The position numbers and the translations under genes are program-made. From an uncultured Draconibacterium sp. (GTDB taxonomy: Bacteria > Bacteroidota > Bacteroidia > Bacteroidales > Prolixibacteraceae), in assembly GCF_963675585.1 (NCBI RefSeq), contig NZ_OY776411.1, forward strand, positions 67,001 to 131,000: DNA of 64,000 bases, read 5' to 3'. Positions 35,067 to 44,081 of the stretch are shown in pieces; the first letter of the stretch is position 1; every line of letters begins with the position of its first letter. The notes beneath the pieces were generated by a model. It searched no databases and was not told the origin of the DNA. It was given only the letters and a program-made list of their open reading frames with translations.

Positions 35067-35813
35067 TTATTCTAACTCATAATCGATCTTAAACAGCTTG
35101 TAATATTCAATAATTGCATTCCGAACCTGGTATTCGGATGCAGTATAAGGCAATACATTTTGTCCGTTAAACCAAATCATAAAAGTATCGGCGTAAGCTT
35201 CATTTACTCCGGTAAGTTTCATCACCATTTCTTTGTTGTAATTCTCTGAATGCATTTCCCAATTTCGCATCCTAGACATATCTTCTCTTACCTGGCGTTT
35301 CCGCTTTTCGCGTTTACCGTAATACTGCATAAACGATAACGGGCTAACTAGCGCAGCTATCACCGGCGGTTTTTTATTGAATGCGTCGCCGCGAAGTGTT
35401 GGATCAATATCGGTAGGATCTCCATGCTCAAAATAGTCAAGTTGCTGCGCCTCGCCTTCAACAGTAACCTCGCCCACATTGTACAACACCGGTTTCATAT
35501 AAAAAGTCAGTACTTCAAATCCCGTGTAATACGATGGAATTTTTAAAATGGTTTTTTCGTATCCAACTGATGTAACTTCCAGACTATCGATATTTAACAT
35601 CTCGAGCGTAAAATATCCTTCACCATTTGTTATGGTTCCGCTGTGCGTTCGGTGTAAAATAATATTGGCATATGGAATGCCCGAACTGTCGCCCGAACTT
35701 AAAATCTCAGCCTTTAGTTCAATCAACATCGGATCAACTATGTATTCATCATCCTGTGCCTTTGCTGCCCAGACAATACAAAGAAAAAACAAGAGAGGTA
35801 AATATTTTATCAT
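35067..35813 (-). CDS. Exported CarboxypepD_reg-like domain protein, small
   Basis: 248 aa from MIKYLPLLFF; the upstream ATG at 35840 would place nine polar residues before the signal peptide. Signal about 1-19 (ending WAAKAQ). Residues about 30-115 match the carboxypeptidase regulatory-like fold (IPYANIILHRTHSGTITNGE, then GYFTLEM and VGYEKTILKIP). The C-terminal half is helical and charged (KREKRKRQVREDMSRMRNWE). Such proteins are frequent in Bacteroidota and mostly uncharacterised. Function unknown. Confidence 0.82.
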   Translation of the reverse strand: MIKYLPLLFFLCIVWAAKAQDDEYIVDPMLIELKAEILSSGDSSGIPYANIILHRTHSGTITNGEGYFTLEMLNIDSLEVTSVGYEKTILKIPSYYTGFEVLTFYMKPVLYNVGEVTVEGEAQQLDYFEHGDPTDIDPTLRGDAFNKKPPVIAALVSPLSFMQYYGKREKRKRQVREDMSRMRNWEMHSENYNKEMVMKLTGVNEAYADTFMIWFNGQNVLPYTASEYQVRNAIIEYYKLFKIDYELE

Positions 35814-35924
35814 AGCGGGTTTATTCAGTTCTTTGTGCAAAACTAAATAAAAGAATGTTTTCTAATTGAAGATAACATTATTTAACTGGCTTTTAACAGA
35901 TATTAAGGGGCTTAAAAATATATT

Positions 35925-35951
35925 GATAGCCTGACTTTGAGTCAGACTATC
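35925..35951 (-). terminator. Terminator of valS
   Basis: GATAGCCTGACT pairs with AGTCAGACTATC, one mismatch, loop TTG. It begins 14 bp after the valS stop. Confidence 0.75.
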
Positions 35952-35964
35952 ACTAAAAAAAGTG

Positions 35965-38900
35965 TTATTTCATTGAAGCAATACGTTCTTCCAAAACTTT
36001 AATTTTGGATTCGGCATCGGCTTGTTTTTCTTTTTCTTTGGCAACCACAGCTTCAGGAGCATTGTTTACAAAACGTTCGTTGCCCAGTTTTTTCATTACC
36101 GAAGTAAGAAATCCTTTGGTGTATTTCAACTCTTCTTCCAGCTTTTTCAACTCTTCTTCCACATCGATAAATCCTTCAAGCGGAATGTAAAAGTTTGAAG
36201 ATTTTACCCGGAACGAAGCGGCGCCTTTTACTTCCTCATCAACCAAAGTCAATTCCGAAAGATTACCGAGTTTGATAAGAATGCTGTTGAAAGTTTCATC
36301 AAAACCTTTGTCGCCTTTTTGAGCCGAAAGTTCGATGGTATCTTTGAACGCTATGTTTTTATCTTTTCTGATTTTTCGAATTCCCGAAACGGCTTCTTTC
36401 ACATCTTCGAAAGTTGCCAGAAGTTCTTTATCGTATTCTCCTGCTTTTGGCAGCTGACTGATCATTATACTTTCGCCTTCACTGCGTTCTTCCAGCAACT
36501 GCCAGATTTCTTCGGTGATAAACGGCATAAACGGATGCATTAAACGCAATACCTGGTCAAACAAATCAAGGACCTCCGCATAGGTTTTTGCATCAATTGG
36601 TTTTTGGTAAGGTGGTTTTACCATTTCGAGTAACCATCCCGAAAACTCGTCGCGAACCGTGGTATAAACGGTCATTAATGCTTCCGAAATACGGAAACTG
36701 TCGAACTGAGCATTTAAAGTTTCAACCACCTCGCCCAATTTGTTTTTAAACCATTCGATGGCCAGTTTAGCGTGTTCCGGTTGTTCAACATCGTTGGCTA
36801 CTTCCCAGTTTTTCACCAGTCGGAAAGCATTCCATATTTTTGTTGTAAAACCGGCTCCCTGCTGTGTTAATCCTTCGTCGAACAACAAATCGCCACCGGC
36901 AGGCGAACAAAGTAACATTCCTACTCGAACACCATCGGCTCCGTATTTTGCAATCAGGTCGAGCGGATCGGGAGAGTTACCCAGCGACTTCGACATTTTG
37001 CGGCGTTGTGCATCGCGCACCATTCCTGTAAAATATACATTTTTGAACGGGAATTCGTCGCGGTATTCGTAACCGGCAATAATCATTCGGGCTACCCAGA
37101 AAAAGATAATATCAGGGGCAGTTACCAAATCAGATGAAGGATAATAATATTGTATCTCCTCGTTTTCAGGATTATTTACGCCATCGAAAACCGAAATGGG
37201 CCACAACCAACTCGAGAACCAGGTATCCAAAGCATCTTCGTCTTGTTTTAAATCGGCAGCGGTTAATTCGGCATTGCCGGATTTTTCTTTTGCCATTGCC
37301 AAAGCCTCTTCAGCAGTTTCGGCACACACAAAAGTACCGTCAGCCAAATAATACACCGGAATTTGATGGCCCCACCACAACTGACGGCTAATGCACCAGT
37401 CTTTAATGTTGCCCATCCAGTGTTTGTATGTATTTTTAAATTTTGGAGGGTGGAACTGAATGTTATCATTCATTACATTCTCCAGTGCAGGTTTTACCAG
37501 CTCTTCCATTTTCAGGAACCACTGCGCCGAAAGTTTAGGTTCGATCACCACATCAGTCCTTTCAGAGAAACCTACTTTGTTGGTATAATCCTCAACTTTA
37601 GCCAGATTACCGGCTTTTTCAAGCTCCGGTACAATTTTCTTCCGCACTTCGAAACGGTCTTCACCGATATACATTTCGGCTTTTTCGCTCAAAGTTCCGT
37701 TATCGTTAAAAATATCGATCGACGGAAGATTGTGTTTCATGCCAATTTCGTAGTCGTTAATATCGTGAGCAGGTGTTATTTTCAAACAACCTGTACCAAA
37801 TTCCATGTCAACGTATTCATCTTCAATAATCGGAATGGAACGATTTAAAAGCGGCACCAAAACACGTTTTCCTTTTAAATGGGTAAAACGTTCGTCGGCC
37901 GGATTTACACAAACGGCAGTATCGCCCAATATCGTTTCCGGACGCGTAGTTGCAATGGTTACGTATGAAGCCCCCTCCTGCTCCCCCGAGGGGGGAGAGT
38001 TAAGAACGTCCTGAATAGATTTCAGAACAGTATCAATACTTCCCAGTACTTCTTCATTCGTAAAACGAATAATTTTGTAACCTAGTTCATTAAGAATGTC
38101 AGTTTTAAGTTTATCCAATTCCTGAATTTCAGGTTTATTATGATACCCTCCATCAACCTCAATTACAAGCTTTTTTTCAAGGCACACAAAATCAACAATA
38201 ATATCGTTTATAATGTGTTGTCTTCTGAATTTTTCGCCCAATTGATTCGCTCTCACCATTTCCCACAATACACTTTCAGCTTCTGTAGAAAAACGACGTA
38301 GTTCTTTTGCATTCTTTTTTAATAACTCATATTCCGATTTACGAGCAGTCTGGTATTGGGGCTTCTTTTCCTCCCCCTTGGGGGAGTCAGAGGGGGCTTC
38401 CTCTACAATTTTATATTTCAGGTAGTAAAGTTTGCCCTGCATTTCTTTGTAAATCACCTCTTCGTCGGAAAGGGCAGTTTTTGCAGCCGGATCCCAGTTT
38501 ACCATACGCACACCACGGTACACCAAACCTTTGTTAAACAAGTCTACAAAAACTTTAATTACCGATTCGCTGCGGATTTCGTCCATGGTAAATGCGGTAC
38601 GGTCCCAGTCGCACGAAGCACCCAGTTTTTTCAATTGCTCCAGAATAATTCCACCGTGTTTGTGTGTCCACTCCCAGGCGTGCTCCAAAAATTCGGGACG
38701 CGAAAGGTCGTATTTGTCAATTCCTTCAGCATTCAATTTATTTACCACTTTTGCTTCGGTGGCAATTGATGCGTGGTCGGTTCCCGGCACCCAGCAGGCA
38801 TTTTTACCGGTCATTCGCGCACGACGAACCAGAATGTCCTGAATAGTATTGTTAAGCATGTGCCCCATGTGCAACACACCGGTTACGTTTGGTGGCGGAA

Positions 38901-39027
38901 TTACAATGGTATAAGGTTCACGCTCATCGGGTGTTGAATGGAAGTATTTATTGTCCATCCAGTATTTGTACCACTTATCTTCAACCTCAACAGGGTTGTA
39001 CTTGCTCGGAATTTCCTTTTCGCTCAT
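35965..39027 (-). CDS. valS: Valyl-tRNA synthetase with an in-frame DUF559 nuclease insertion
   Basis: Charges tRNA-Val and edits mischarged threonine; an essential enzyme. 1020 aa against an expected ~875. HIGH-type HMGH is at 53-56, KMSKS at 677-681, the editing-domain motif TTRPET at 360-365 and the C-terminal coiled coil at about 950-1020. The excess is residues about 210-354, inserted after [10 protein letters not shown] and before [11 protein letters not shown]. It encodes a DUF559 domain with FRRQ (267-270), VDF (Asp279), IEVDG (Glu290, Asp292) and His296. Removing it restores normal length and frame. The ATG at 39027 follows a TAnnTTTG promoter. The core synthetase motifs are intact, so the protein is probably functional with the guest domain as an appendage. 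Confidence 0.95.
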   Translation of the reverse strand: MSEKEIPSKYNPVEVEDKWYKYWMDNKYFHSTPDEREPYTIVIPPPNVTGVLHMGHMLNNTIQDILVRRARMTGKNACWVPGTDHASIATEAKVVNKLNAEGIDKYDLSRPEFLEHAWEWTHKHGGIILEQLKKLGASCDWDRTAFTMDEIRSESVIKVFVDLFNKGLVYRGVRMVNWDPAAKTALSDEEVIYKEMQGKLYYLKYKIVEEAPSDSPKGEEKKPQYQTARKSEYELLKKNAKELRRFSTEAESVLWEMVRANQLGEKFRRQHIINDIIVDFVCLEKKLVIEVDGGYHNKPEIQELDKLKTDILNELGYKIIRFTNEEVLGSIDTVLKSIQDVLNSPPSGEQEGASYVTIATTRPETILGDTAVCVNPADERFTHLKGKRVLVPLLNRSIPIIEDEYVDMEFGTGCLKITPAHDINDYEIGMKHNLPSIDIFNDNGTLSEKAEMYIGEDRFEVRKKIVPELEKAGNLAKVEDYTNKVGFSERTDVVIEPKLSAQWFLKMEELVKPALENVMNDNIQFHPPKFKNTYKHWMGNIKDWCISRQLWWGHQIPVYYLADGTFVCAETAEEALAMAKEKSGNAELTAADLKQDEDALDTWFSSWLWPISVFDGVNNPENEEIQYYYPSSDLVTAPDIIFFWVARMIIAGYEYRDEFPFKNVYFTGMVRDAQRRKMSKSLGNSPDPLDLIAKYGADGVRVGMLLCSPAGGDLLFDEGLTQQGAGFTTKIWNAFRLVKNWEVANDVEQPEHAKLAIEWFKNKLGEVVETLNAQFDSFRISEALMTVYTTVRDEFSGWLLEMVKPPYQKPIDAKTYAEVLDLFDQVLRLMHPFMPFITEEIWQLLEERSEGESIMISQLPKAGEYDKELLATFEDVKEAVSGIRKIRKDKNIAFKDTIELSAQKGDKGFDETFNSILIKLGNLSELTLVDEEVKGAASFRVKSSNFYIPLEGFIDVEEELKKLEEELKYTKGFLTSVMKKLGNERFVNNAPEAVVAKEKEKQADAESKIKVLEERIASMK
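37967..38400 (-). mobile_element. DUF559 mobile insertion inside valS
   Basis: 434-bp segment bounded by near-identical terminal inverted repeats. At 37967-37997 it reads GAAGCCCCCTC, then CTG, then CTCCCCCGAGGGGGGAG. The complement of 38371-38400 reads GAAGCCCCCTC, then TGA, then CTCCCCCAAGGGGGAG. Each end thus carries an outer repeat plus its own palindrome. Read in the valS frame the ends encode flexible linkers ([10 protein letters not shown] and [11 protein letters not shown]) and the middle encodes a PD-(D/E)XK, Vsr-like DUF559 endonuclease. No obvious target-site duplication. No intein splice residues. Confidence 0.8.
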
Positions 39028-39056
39028 ATTGAAAAAACTACCTAAAATTTGAGGTG

Positions 39057-39064
39057 CAAAAGTA
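39057..39064 (-). promoter_or_regulatory. valS promoter -7 element
   Basis: TACTTTTG on the minus strand fits TAnnTTTG. A TCTG, one base off TTTG, sits 19 bp upstream inside the 36-bp repeat, so that repeat supplies the -33 element. Confidence 0.65.
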
Positions 39065-39069
39065 ATATT

Positions 39070-39105
39070 AAAAGTTTAAAGTTCAGAGTTTAGAGTCCAG
39101 AGTTT
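39070..39105 (-). repeat. 36-bp promoter repeat, valS copy
   Basis: On the minus strand it differs at one base from 48202-48237 upstream of serS. It consists of short ACTCTGAACTCTAAACTCTG-like subrepeats and ends in AAACTTTT, five bp before the -7 element at both genes. Confidence 0.85.
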
Positions 39106-39396
39106 GGAGTTTAAGGGTTAAAGAAATAACGATGGAAGCAAAATTTGTGGTATTAAATCAAACAGTTGCATCTACCAGGCTCTCATTTTTTTATACAGAT
39201 AAAAAAGTGAACGAATTTCTTTCGTTTAACACCGTGGCTTTAGCCCGGTGAAAAGCGCAGTTGATGCAACTTGCTTTCGCTTTTAATTCTAAATATTAAC
39301 GGCTAAAGCCTTTATTTTCATTCTGAATTCTACACCGCACTATAGTAGGGTGCAAAAACAATTTTCATAGAGGAAGCTAAGTTCTAAGATATAGCG

Positions 39397-39597
39397 TCCT
39401 GTAAAAGTTTTGACCTCCCTGTGGGAATAAAACCTTCCCTGTAAGGTTTTTCTCTTCCCTGTTGAACAGGGCAACTAAAAATGCAACAGGATTTCAAAAA
39501 AACGCAACAGGGCAGCGAAAAAGGGCACAGGACGCGAAAAAATGATACAGGAAGGGGTAAAAATGATACAGGACTACCAGAAACCATACAGGACAGG
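39397..39597. repeat. Converging array of CCTGT / ACAGG units at 20-21 bp
   Basis: CCTGT recurs at 39398, 39418, 39438 and 39458. After a central palindrome CCTGTTGAACAGG (39458-39470) the reverse unit ACAGG recurs at 39466, 39486, 39507, 39527, 39547, 39568 and 39588. A or T tracts sit between the units at the same period. Spacing is 20 or 21 bp throughout, two helical turns. Confidence 0.85.
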
Positions 39598-39620
39598 CTA
39601 AAACCTTATAAAATAAAAAA

Positions 39621-39655
39621 CCACGAGCAAAGTAGCACATCTACTCTGCCCGTGG
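39621..39655 (-). terminator. Terminator of amt
   Basis: CCACGAGCAAAGTAG pairs with CTACTCTGCCCGTGG with two mismatches and loop CACAT. On the minus strand it is followed by a T6 run. Confidence 0.85.
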
Positions 39656-39683
39656 CCGGAATTATATATAAGTTATTGGTTCT

Positions 39684-40919
39684 TTATTGTCGGGCCACCT
39701 CGCCGTGATAACCAAAGTCGAGCCCTTTAATTTCGTCCATTCTACCCACTTTAACCGGTACAAACTTATTGATCAACTTCAGTACTCCAAGAGTAAAAGC
39801 AAATCCCCAGGCCGATGCAAGAATAATTGCCACAATTTGTTTCAGGAAGAAACTTACGCCACCTCCCATAAAAAGGCCAACTGCACCATTGGCATTCACC
39901 GATTTTGTAGCAAATAAACCAAGCATTATAGTTCCAAGCACTCCGCCAATTCCGTGAACTCCCCAAACATCAAGAGCATCGTCCCAACGCTGGCGTTCCA
40001 CAAATTTTACAGCCTGATAACACACAATACCTGCAGCAATACCGATTATAAATGCAGTTTCAAGCGTAACAAAACCGGCAGCCGGAGTTATGGTTGCCAA
40101 ACCGGCAACTGCACCTGTCATTAAGCCGATAAAAGTCGGTCTTTTTCTTCCGGTAGTCCACTCAATGGTTAGCCAGGTAATGGCGGCCACCGATGCCGAT
40201 ACGTCGGTATTTAAAAACGCTTGTGCAGTAATGGCATCAACGTCTAATTCGCTTCCGGCATTAAATCCGTACCAGCCAAACCAAAGCAGACTTGTGCCAA
40301 TGGCTACCAGCGGAATATTATTTGGGCCTGTATTTTTTTCTGCTCGGGCCCCCACAAAAAATACGGAAGCCAACGCGGCAAAACCTGCTGTTGCATGCAC
40401 GGTTATTCCTCCTGCAAAGTCAAGAACTCCCCATTCCTGCAAAATTCCGCCTCCCCAAACCATGTGCACAAACGGATAATACACAAATATTTGCCAAAGC
40501 ACTAAAAAGATAACGTATGATTTAAAGGTTACACGATTGATAAATGCACCGGTTATAAGTGCGGGTGTTATAATCGCAAACATCATTTGGTAAGCCACAA
40601 AAATATACTCCGGAAAATTTCTTTCGGGCGACAAAGGTGTGCTTGCAGTAACTCCGTGCAAAAATGCTTTATCGAAGTTTCCGATAATTCCGAAAAAATC
40701 CGTTCCACCAGCCAGTGTTCCACTGAAACACATGGAATAGCCAAATGCAATCCATAAAATTGTGGTTATCCCAAGCGACACAAAACTCTGCATCATAATG
40801 CTTAGAATATTTTTTTTACATCCCAAACCGCCATAAAAAAAAGCCAGTCCCGGGGTCATCAACATTACCAAACTGGTGGCAACAATCATAAAAGTGGTTA
40901 AACCTTTGTCGAACATCAT
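39684..40919 (-). CDS. amt: Ammonium transporter
   Basis: Inner-membrane ammonium channel of the Amt/MEP/Rh family, 411 aa with 11 expected TM helices. The ORF extends to 41003, but the ATG at 40919 (MMFDKGLTTFM) places the first helix correctly and drops an unlikely basic/aromatic leader. Family segments: TPGLAFFYGGLG, GGITVHATAGFAALA with the pore histidine, WGVHGIGGVLGTI with the second histidine, and VKVGRMDEIKGLDFGYHGE at the C-terminus. No glnK/PII gene is adjacent, which is unusual since amt and glnK are often paired. Confident. Confidence 0.95.
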   Translation of the reverse strand: MMFDKGLTTFMIVATSLVMLMTPGLAFFYGGLGCKKNILSIMMQSFVSLGITTILWIAFGYSMCFSGTLAGGTDFFGIIGNFDKAFLHGVTASTPLSPERNFPEYIFVAYQMMFAIITPALITGAFINRVTFKSYVIFLVLWQIFVYYPFVHMVWGGGILQEWGVLDFAGGITVHATAGFAALASVFFVGARAEKNTGPNNIPLVAIGTSLLWFGWYGFNAGSELDVDAITAQAFLNTDVSASVAAITWLTIEWTTGRKRPTFIGLMTGAVAGLATITPAAGFVTLETAFIIGIAAGIVCYQAVKFVERQRWDDALDVWGVHGIGGVLGTIMLGLFATKSVNANGAVGLFMGGGVSFFLKQIVAIILASAWGFAFTLGVLKLINKFVPVKVGRMDEIKGLDFGYHGEVARQ

Positions 40920-41533
40920 AAATCTAATCTTAAACGTTAAGTTTCGCCAAATGTAAAAGAATATTGAAAAGAGTGGCCACTTAAAAATGAACAAATCGAT
41001 CATTTAGAAAGCATTACAAAGTCATTCATTTCAATTCAAAACGTTTTTGCGCCTTTTTGTATCAATTTGACAAATAGGGTTCGAAACTGAAATATGAAGT
41101 TTTTTTCGTACAATTTTACTTTTCGATGGGGTTGAATTCCAAAACGAACAAAATCGGTGTTGAATATTTAATTTTTGACAGGGGTATGAATTTTCGCTGA
41201 AAAACCGCAAAATGCCAAACACGATACAAAAACATGACAATTCTCACATTTTTTATATTTACTCTAAATAACAGGTTCTTAAAGTTGAGTTAATATTGAG
41301 GCAATTAAATTGTAAAAATTAGCAGAATCAGATTTTGACACAGTTAAAGTTACATCAGTTTTGGATGTAAAATGGTAAAAATCAATTTGTGATGAAGTAA
41401 AAAGCTGGAAGTAATTTTGAACAAATCCCGTAAAAACTGAGGGAAAGAGTCCCTGTAATGCGTTATTTCAGCACCGAAGGTTAAAGTTAAAAGGCAAAAT
41501 TTAAGTTCTCCGTTCTTAAATACCGGTAATCTG
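40920..41533. other. Intergenic region upstream of amt
   Basis: About 600 bp, AT-rich, holding the amt promoter somewhere near 40940-41000. An open frame at 41031-41240 has no coding character. I see no repeat, RNA or regulator site I can name. Confidence 0.5.
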
Positions 41534-41623
41534 CTATTCGTTTTGCTTTAAATCGCGATAACTTAAAAACATCATTGCTGATACCAGTAGTGTAAACAGG
41601 ATGGCTAAAGTTGCTATTACCAT
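41534..41623 (-). CDS. Candidate 29-aa single-pass membrane peptide
   Basis: ATG at 41623, stop at 41534. The peptide MVIATLAILFTLLVSAMM continues FLSYRDLKQNE: a TM helix (about 3-21) followed by a short charged cytoplasmic tail, the layout of known small membrane proteins. It lies alone in a 1.6-kb non-coding stretch. I do not recognise it; it resembles KdpF- or CcoS-like small subunits only in architecture. Could be chance. Confidence 0.4.
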   Translation of the reverse strand: MVIATLAILFTLLVSAMMFLSYRDLKQNE

Positions 41624-41853
41624 AATCTGTACATTTTAAATCAAAGCCTTAACGGGCATTGATTTTTGTTTGCACTGAAATTACCACCTTTAAACAAACC
41701 TTACATGCTGTTTTATAGAAACTTATCAAACACTGTTTGTTAATACAGTTAACAAAAAGGATCACATGAAATTTCAGGTGGAGTAATTTTTCGAAGTTTG
41801 TATAATCCTGCAACAACAGATATTATAATGCGCCTTTGCCTTATCAGGCCGAT

Positions 41854-41883
41854 TCTACTCTTTGGTTTGGCCCAAAGAGTAGA
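41854..41883. repeat. Perfect 12-bp inverted repeat
   Basis: TCTACTCTTTGG and CCAAAGAGTAGA separated by 6 nt. Not followed by a T-run, so not an obvious terminator. Confidence 0.7.
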
Positions 41884-42186
41884 CAGAAAACCCAAGGCTG
41901 CGCCCGCTTCACTCGGAAAAGCTACACGATGCCGGCTAAAATTCCTGAAACTCGTCGTACCTCCTCAAACAGCAGTAATTTTTTAACGCCGACACCACTT
42001 GTTTTCCGGCTCACCGAACGAGGCCGAAGCTTCGAATAAGGTCTTTGGTTTGCCATCCCCAGATCAGAGGATCGGCCTCTTTTGGTCTTTCTGATAGCGG
42101 AAGGCAAGGATCAAAAGCAGCCTGGATTTTTCTGCTTCGTGCCGATTGATTCGGGATGAAGGCCTGCGGCAGCAATTTTAAAATCG

Positions 42187-42211
42187 ACTAAAAGTCAAAT
42201 TGACTTTTAGT
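42187..42211. repeat. Perfect 11-bp palindrome
   Basis: ACTAAAAGTCA and TGACTTTTAGT with loop AAT. No neighbouring gene explains it. Confidence 0.7.
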
Positions 42212-42308
42212 GTGCCCATGTACTTTTGAGATATAAATATTCAAATCCACCTGATTTTACGGGTGAGCCAACAAAAAAGCATTATTAAGATGAGTTGAGA
42301 AATTAAAA

Positions 42309-42333
42309 CTCCCCGAATGATCAGTCCGGGGAG
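42309..42333 (-). terminator. Hairpin downstream of the CNT transporter gene
   Basis: CTCCCCG pairs with CGGGGAG across 11 nt; on the minus strand it is followed by TTTTAATT. It lies 180 bp after the stop, so the assignment is tentative. Confidence 0.5.
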
Positions 42334-42512
42334 AAACAAATGCAAAATGATTAATCAAATATCATTTAACAAACTAAACGTATTAATTGACATAAAAAAT
42401 GGCACATGGTTTAAATGAAATAGACATCCATTTCATTACCTTCTTAAACAAGAAGGACACTTTAAGAAAAGTTACATTTTCACAGTTTGTGAAAGCACAG
42501 TAATTTTGGTCA

Positions 42513-43964
42513 TCAGCCCAATATCATACCAATAATTGTAGCACTCATTAACGAAGCAAGTGTACCGGCCAATAATGCTTTCACGCCATACTGAGAGAGT
42601 AAAACTCTACGTTTGGGAGCAAGTGCACCAATACCACCTATCTGAATTCCGATGGATGAGAAGTTGGCAAAACCACACAATATATAAGTTGCCATAATAA
42701 TAGACTTGGTTTCGGCAAATACTCCGGCAGCTTTTAAATCGGCCAAACTTACATAACCAATAAATTCGGTAAGAATAAGTTTTTCACCCAGCAAGCGGCC
42801 AACGGCAGCTATATCTTCGGGACAAACACCAATCAACCACATTAGTGGAGCAAAGGTATACCCCAGAATAAACTGAAGTGAAAGTTCGTTGTATTTTCCA
42901 TCTGTAATATCTGCAATCACACCATTCAAATGAGTCCAGTCGCCAACTTTACCAATTATAAAGTTAAACATGGCAATAAAAGCAATAAAAGCAAGCAACA
43001 TGGCGCCCACATTTACAGCTAATTTTACTCCTTCGGTAGTACCGTTAGAAATAGCATCGAGTACGTTACTTCCAATTTTATCTTTACTTACTTCAATTTC
43101 CTTATTAATTTCTTCGGTAGGAGGAACCAGCATTTTTGAGAAAATGATAGCGGCGGGCGCTGCCATAACCGAGGCGGTAAGCAAATGTTTGGCAAACTCG
43201 AGACGCAACACAGGATCGTCGCCGCCAAGTAATGCAATGTAAGCCGCCAAAACTCCTCCGGCAAGTGTGGCCATTCCACCTGTCATTACCAGCAAAATTT
43301 CCGACTTGCTCATTTTATCGAGATAAGCTTTAATCATCAGTGGCGATTCGGTTTGACCCAAAAATATATTACCGGCAACCGACAAAGCTTCTGCTCCCGA
43401 AATTTTGAGGGCTTTTGTAAATACCCATGCCAGTCCGTAAACTACTTTTTGAATAATCCCCCAGTAAAACAAAAGGCTGGTAAGTGCCGAGAAAAAGATA
43501 ATAGTAGGAAGCACTTGAAAAAGAAAAATGTAACCGTATGTATCGGCATCCATTAATCCGCCAAGTAAAAAAGTACTTCCCTCTTTTGTAAAGTCAAGAA
43601 TTTTGACAAAAATACGTCCAAAAAATTCAAACCCAACCTGAACGATTGGCACATACAACACTCCCAGCGCAAGCAATACCTGAATTAACAATCCCACGCC
43701 TACCGTACGCCAGGGAATATTTTTCCGATCGGAACTAAAAATAAAACCAATAGCCAACAAAACAGCCATCCCCAGCAAACCACGCATTAGTGTAAAAATT
43801 GAAAATGGCGTTTGTCTTTCTTTCGAAAGTAAAATATTTGATTTGTCGCTGTGTTGCACAACTTGTTCTACAACTTCCTGACCTGCATCTGCAACACCAG
43901 CGATTGCAGGCTGAAAAAAGAAAATGCCGGTAACTACTACCAGCAAGGCTATTACGTATTTCAT
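42513..43964 (-). CDS. Concentrative nucleoside transporter (CNT/NupC family)
   Basis: Na+ or H+-coupled nucleoside importer, 483 aa. Family motifs: GQTESPLMIKAYLDKMSKSE, with the substrate-binding Gln/Thr/Glu, GGMATLAGGVLAAY, and the C-terminal LCGFANFSSIGIQIGGIGAL. Ahead of the usual CNT core there is a cleavable-looking signal peptide (1-22, ending PAIAG) and an acidic/polar segment of about 35 residues, which is longer than NupC. The next gene upstream on the same strand is the DUF151 nuclease gene, 118 bp away. Confident of family. Confidence 0.93.
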   Translation of the reverse strand: MKYVIALLVVVTGIFFFQPAIAGVADAGQEVVEQVVQHSDKSNILLSKERQTPFSIFTLMRGLLGMAVLLAIGFIFSSDRKNIPWRTVGVGLLIQVLLALGVLYVPIVQVGFEFFGRIFVKILDFTKEGSTFLLGGLMDADTYGYIFLFQVLPTIIFFSALTSLLFYWGIIQKVVYGLAWVFTKALKISGAEALSVAGNIFLGQTESPLMIKAYLDKMSKSEILLVMTGGMATLAGGVLAAYIALLGGDDPVLRLEFAKHLLTASVMAAPAAIIFSKMLVPPTEEINKEIEVSKDKIGSNVLDAISNGTTEGVKLAVNVGAMLLAFIAFIAMFNFIIGKVGDWTHLNGVIADITDGKYNELSLQFILGYTFAPLMWLIGVCPEDIAAVGRLLGEKLILTEFIGYVSLADLKAAGVFAETKSIIMATYILCGFANFSSIGIQIGGIGALAPKRRVLLSQYGVKALLAGTLASLMSATIIGMILG

Positions 43965-44081
43965 TTAAGTTGTTTTATAAATTTTCATCTCCATTTTTCG
44001 CGCATGCATTCGGGTTTAATCCTTAAAATACAGTGGCCACTTTAAAATTGAGATGATTATATTATTTCTGTTAAAGTTATC

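Larger units (their letters stand above)
39028..39683. other. 656-bp intergenic region between amt and valS
   Basis: From the valS side: the valS promoter (39057-39064), the 36-bp promoter repeat (39070-39105), about 290 bp without recognisable features, the converging CCTGT/ACAGG array (39397-39597) and the amt terminator (39621-39655). No coding sequence supported. Confidence 0.75.
41624..42512. other. 889-bp intergenic region between the 29-aa ORF and the CNT gene
   Basis: No gene seen. It holds a 12-bp inverted repeat at 41854-41883, a perfect 11-bp palindrome at 42187-42211 and a CTCCCCG/CGGGGAG hairpin at 42309-42333. The more GC-rich part, 41830-42160, looks like decayed or repeated sequence. 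Confidence 0.6.

Noticed and set aside
37967-38400. Intein in valS
   Set aside because: No splice-site Cys/Ser at the upstream border and no His-Asn at the downstream border; the block is a DUF559 domain with inverted repeats.
39397-39597. CRISPR array
   Set aside because: The conserved part is only five bases and the period 20-21 bp, too short for repeat plus spacer; orientation flips in the middle.
39481-39708. 75-residue ORF across the ACAGG array
   Set aside because: It is the translation of the repeat array and runs through the amt terminator.
41031-41240. 69-residue ORF upstream of amt
   Set aside because: Composition unlike a protein, lies in the amt promoter region, no start context.
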